From Pelargonium cotyledonis (Eukaryota > Streptophyta > Magnoliopsida > Geraniales > Geraniaceae): a stretch of DNA of 23,431 nt. Both the position numbers and the translations under genes were made by a program. Shown here piece by piece: positions 21,715 to 23,431 of this stretch. The DNA lies in contig JAYMTA010000881.1 in assembly GCA_036897625.1 (NCBI GenBank), forward strand, positions 1 through 23,431, read 5' to 3'. Position 1 is the first letter of the stretch. The number at the start of each line of letters is the position of its first letter. The notes below the pieces were generated by a model. It ran no database searches, was not told where the DNA came from, and was given only the letters and a program-made list of their open reading frames with translations.

Positions 21715-22534
21715 TATCTATGTATGTGTGAGATTTCTTGTGTCAAACTTGACTTTCATAATTATCCATCAATACTTACAATTTATTGTTATTAAGGTGA
21801 ATTATAATGAATGGAAATCCAACAATTAAAACCGTTTAAAAACACACTCAAACACAATATATATTGTAATATATTAGTGAACTATGAGTCTCAATAGTTT
21901 GAAAATATTTGCTCTGAATCTAAATGAATAAAAATATTAATTTATGACATATCAAACTTTTACATATTTACATAAGATTCAGCTGTTAGCTTTCGACTTT
22001 AGATTTGTTTGTATAATTTCATACTTGCACACTCATTGGAAGGAGATCATGATGAGCATAGCATCAAATTAATAAGGTGTGGTCCAACTCCAAGAATGAA
22101 AATCTAGTGTACCATATGATAGTATTTAATAAAATAAATATCACGTGGCATATATGCACAACGTAGAAATTAAAATCAAGAAAGTTGTACTTCCATTTCT
22201 TTTATGTGGTCCAAGCCAAACTCTGATCCCAGATATGCTGCTGCTTCTGATCAGCAAAAGAAACACCCTGACCAGACCACCCTAATTATAGTAGTTTTTT
22301 AATTATCAATTGCCAATCTACTTTCTCCTTCTATTATTTATTCATTTTCCATTTCCATTTCCATGTTTAATTATTTGGTACAAATCCATTGGATCAAACA
22401 TTTTCTACTTACATACACTTAACAATTTGAATACTAATTTGGCACATATAATTGATATGATCAATTTCGATTTGATGAGAATTTTCTTATAAAAATATGA
22501 TTTATATTGAAATTATTTTACCCTGATATACAAA
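21715..22534. other. AT-rich intergenic DNA, no feature seen
   Basis: No frame with family-like content, no RNA gene and no repeat boundary was recognised. TTTCCATTTCCATTTCCATG near 22345 is a minor short repeat. Confidence 0.5.
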
Positions 22535-22767
22535 TTTGATTCTAATTATTTTTAAATAGTATGCATATGATTTTTTTAACAATTTATAATATAAATAAAC
22601 CCTACACTCCAAATTATCAACTTTGTACATATATATATATTTTGATAACCGCACTAAAGTAGTAACTTACACCACCAAGAATTTTGATTCTAATTATTTT
22701 TAAATAGTATGCATATGATTTTTTTTAACAATTTATAATATAAATAAACCCTACACTCCAAATTATC

Positions 22768-22771
<4 letters not shown>
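22535..22771. repeat. 88-bp direct repeat pair, 148 bp apart
   Basis: 22535-22622 and 22683-22771 are identical except for one extra T in a T run. Each begins TTTGATTCTAATTATTTTTA and ends CCAAATTATCAACT. Copy one is followed by TTGTACATATATATATAT and copy two by a CT microsatellite (about 22772-22797) and TATATATAT. It is a recent local duplication whose flanks have since diverged at simple repeats, or were joined there. Confidence 0.93.
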
Positions 22772-22807
<36 letters not shown>

Positions 22808-22819
22808 GGTAAAAAAGAG

Positions 22820-22914
22820 GTGAGTCGACTCACGTAAGCTTAAATGAGTCACATTTTCAAAACTACGTAGTTTTGAATAAGTAATTAATTGCATTATCAA
22901 AACTACGTAGTTTT
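22820..22914. repeat. Three perfect palindromes, including a repeated TACGTA core
   Basis: GTGAGTCGACTCAC (22820-22833), TCAAAACTACGTAGTTTTGA (22857-22876) and AAAACTACGTAGTTTT again (22899-22914). The two ACTACGTAGT palindromes are 40 bp apart. They lie just outside the TIR element at 22988 and may be part of the same larger transposon end. bZIP-type binding to TACGTA is a further possibility. Confidence 0.85.
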
Positions 22915-22987
22915 AACTCATGATAAAAATACTCTAGTTGATTATATTCTTTTCCTCCTGAATTGGGCGTCAACATCTTCGAAGCTT

Positions 22988-23431
22988 TCCGGCAAGACAC
23001 TCCATTTTTTTTCCGGCAAACCATCATCATTTATCAAAATTAACAACTCTTATGTTGTTAAATTCATTTCAATTGTTGCTGTATACCATCAAGATATCCC
23101 AGTTTGCAATAAAAAGTTATAATACTTGTGGACCTAGAGATTGAATGTAAGATCACTAACTATAGTTGCTAATCTCTCGAATAACACAGATGTTGCCTAG
23201 CATGCGAACTAAATCTAAGTGTGCTCTCTGGATTTAACCATTGCAGGGAGCACATGTCAGTACTAAATTGTTTAATCTATGGAGACTAAACGAGGAATTT
23301 ATAAGCAATAAATAACCAATCTTATATTTTGACTGTAGACATCAAAAATTGAAATGATTTTAACAATATATGAGTTGTTAATTTGATAAATGATGATGGT
23401 TTCGCCGGAAAAAATGGAGTGTCTTGCCGGA
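22988..23431. mobile_element. TIR element or long inverted repeat, right end cut by window
   Basis: The left arm 22988-23072 (TCCGGCAAGACACTCCATTT...) matches the reverse complement of 23347-23431 over about 85 bp with few differences and small gaps. The interior is about 270 bp without coding content. The right arm reaches the last base of the window, so the true end and any target duplication lie outside. It could be a MITE of a few hundred bp or the subterminal part of a larger element that includes the palindromes at 22820-22914. Confidence 0.85.

Noticed and set aside
15600-23431. LTR retrotransposon in the KNOX upstream region
   Set aside because: No long direct repeats with TG...CA ends, primer-binding site, polypurine tract or reverse-transcriptase motifs were seen; only small TIR and foldback elements.
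1-23431. tRNA, rRNA, CRISPR, bacterial or integrated viral sequence
   Set aside because: No cloverleaf with A/B boxes, rRNA core, spaced identical repeats or viral replicase motifs were recognised; the content is ordinary plant nuclear DNA.

Overview
The window is plant nuclear DNA from a eudicot. It is AT-rich, has short GT-AG introns and abundant small terminal-inverted-repeat DNA, and carries three spliced genes of purely plant families. The exact species cannot be told. Protein resemblance and the local gene order fit a rosid, which is an inference. No bacterial, organellar or viral gene was recognised.

Layout. Bases 1-2100 are intergenic and repeat-like, with a degenerate array of about 30-bp units at 825-1006. 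Bases 2612-5198 (+) hold a complete seven-exon cysteine-rich receptor-like kinase, closest by my reading to Arabidopsis CRK2 (651 aa). Four W-box cores lie just upstream and a recent 53-bp tandem duplication lies just downstream. Bases 8208-5790 (-) hold a complete eight-exon UbiE/MenG-type methyltransferase, the plastid phylloquinone enzyme MENG (259 aa), convergent with the kinase. Bases 15288-8941 (-) hold a complete five-exon class I KNOX homeobox gene of the KNAT2/KNAT6 type (345 aa). Its third intron is about 4.7 kb and contains a GC-richer block with a cluster of TCP-type GGNCC motifs.

Bases 15.3-23.4 kb are the upstream side of the KNOX gene. This stretch is AT-rich and loaded with small elements: a 382-bp foldback MITE with an exact 9-bp target-site duplication (18455-18836), a short hairpin repeat (17160-17275), a degraded CGGGTT-type repeat, an 88-bp direct duplication near 22.6 kb, and a TIR element cut off by the window's right end. 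At about 20.5-20.7 kb a minus-strand TATA box followed by a very good splice donor suggests an unrecognised transcript. It could be a distant 5'UTR exon of the KNOX gene or a separate non-coding RNA.

The three genes have unrelated jobs (cell-surface signalling, vitamin K1 synthesis, meristem identity), so there is no operon-like unit here. What links them is history. In Arabidopsis KNAT6 sits next to MENG, while KNAT2 sits next to CRK2. This window keeps all three together and looks like the pre-duplication arrangement. No new enzymatic or defence system was found. The most checkable novelties are the synteny, the possible far-upstream KNOX exon, the intron-retention ectodomain form of the kinase, and three tiny A/T-rich insertions each flanked by 13-16 bp direct repeats in the KNOX locus.
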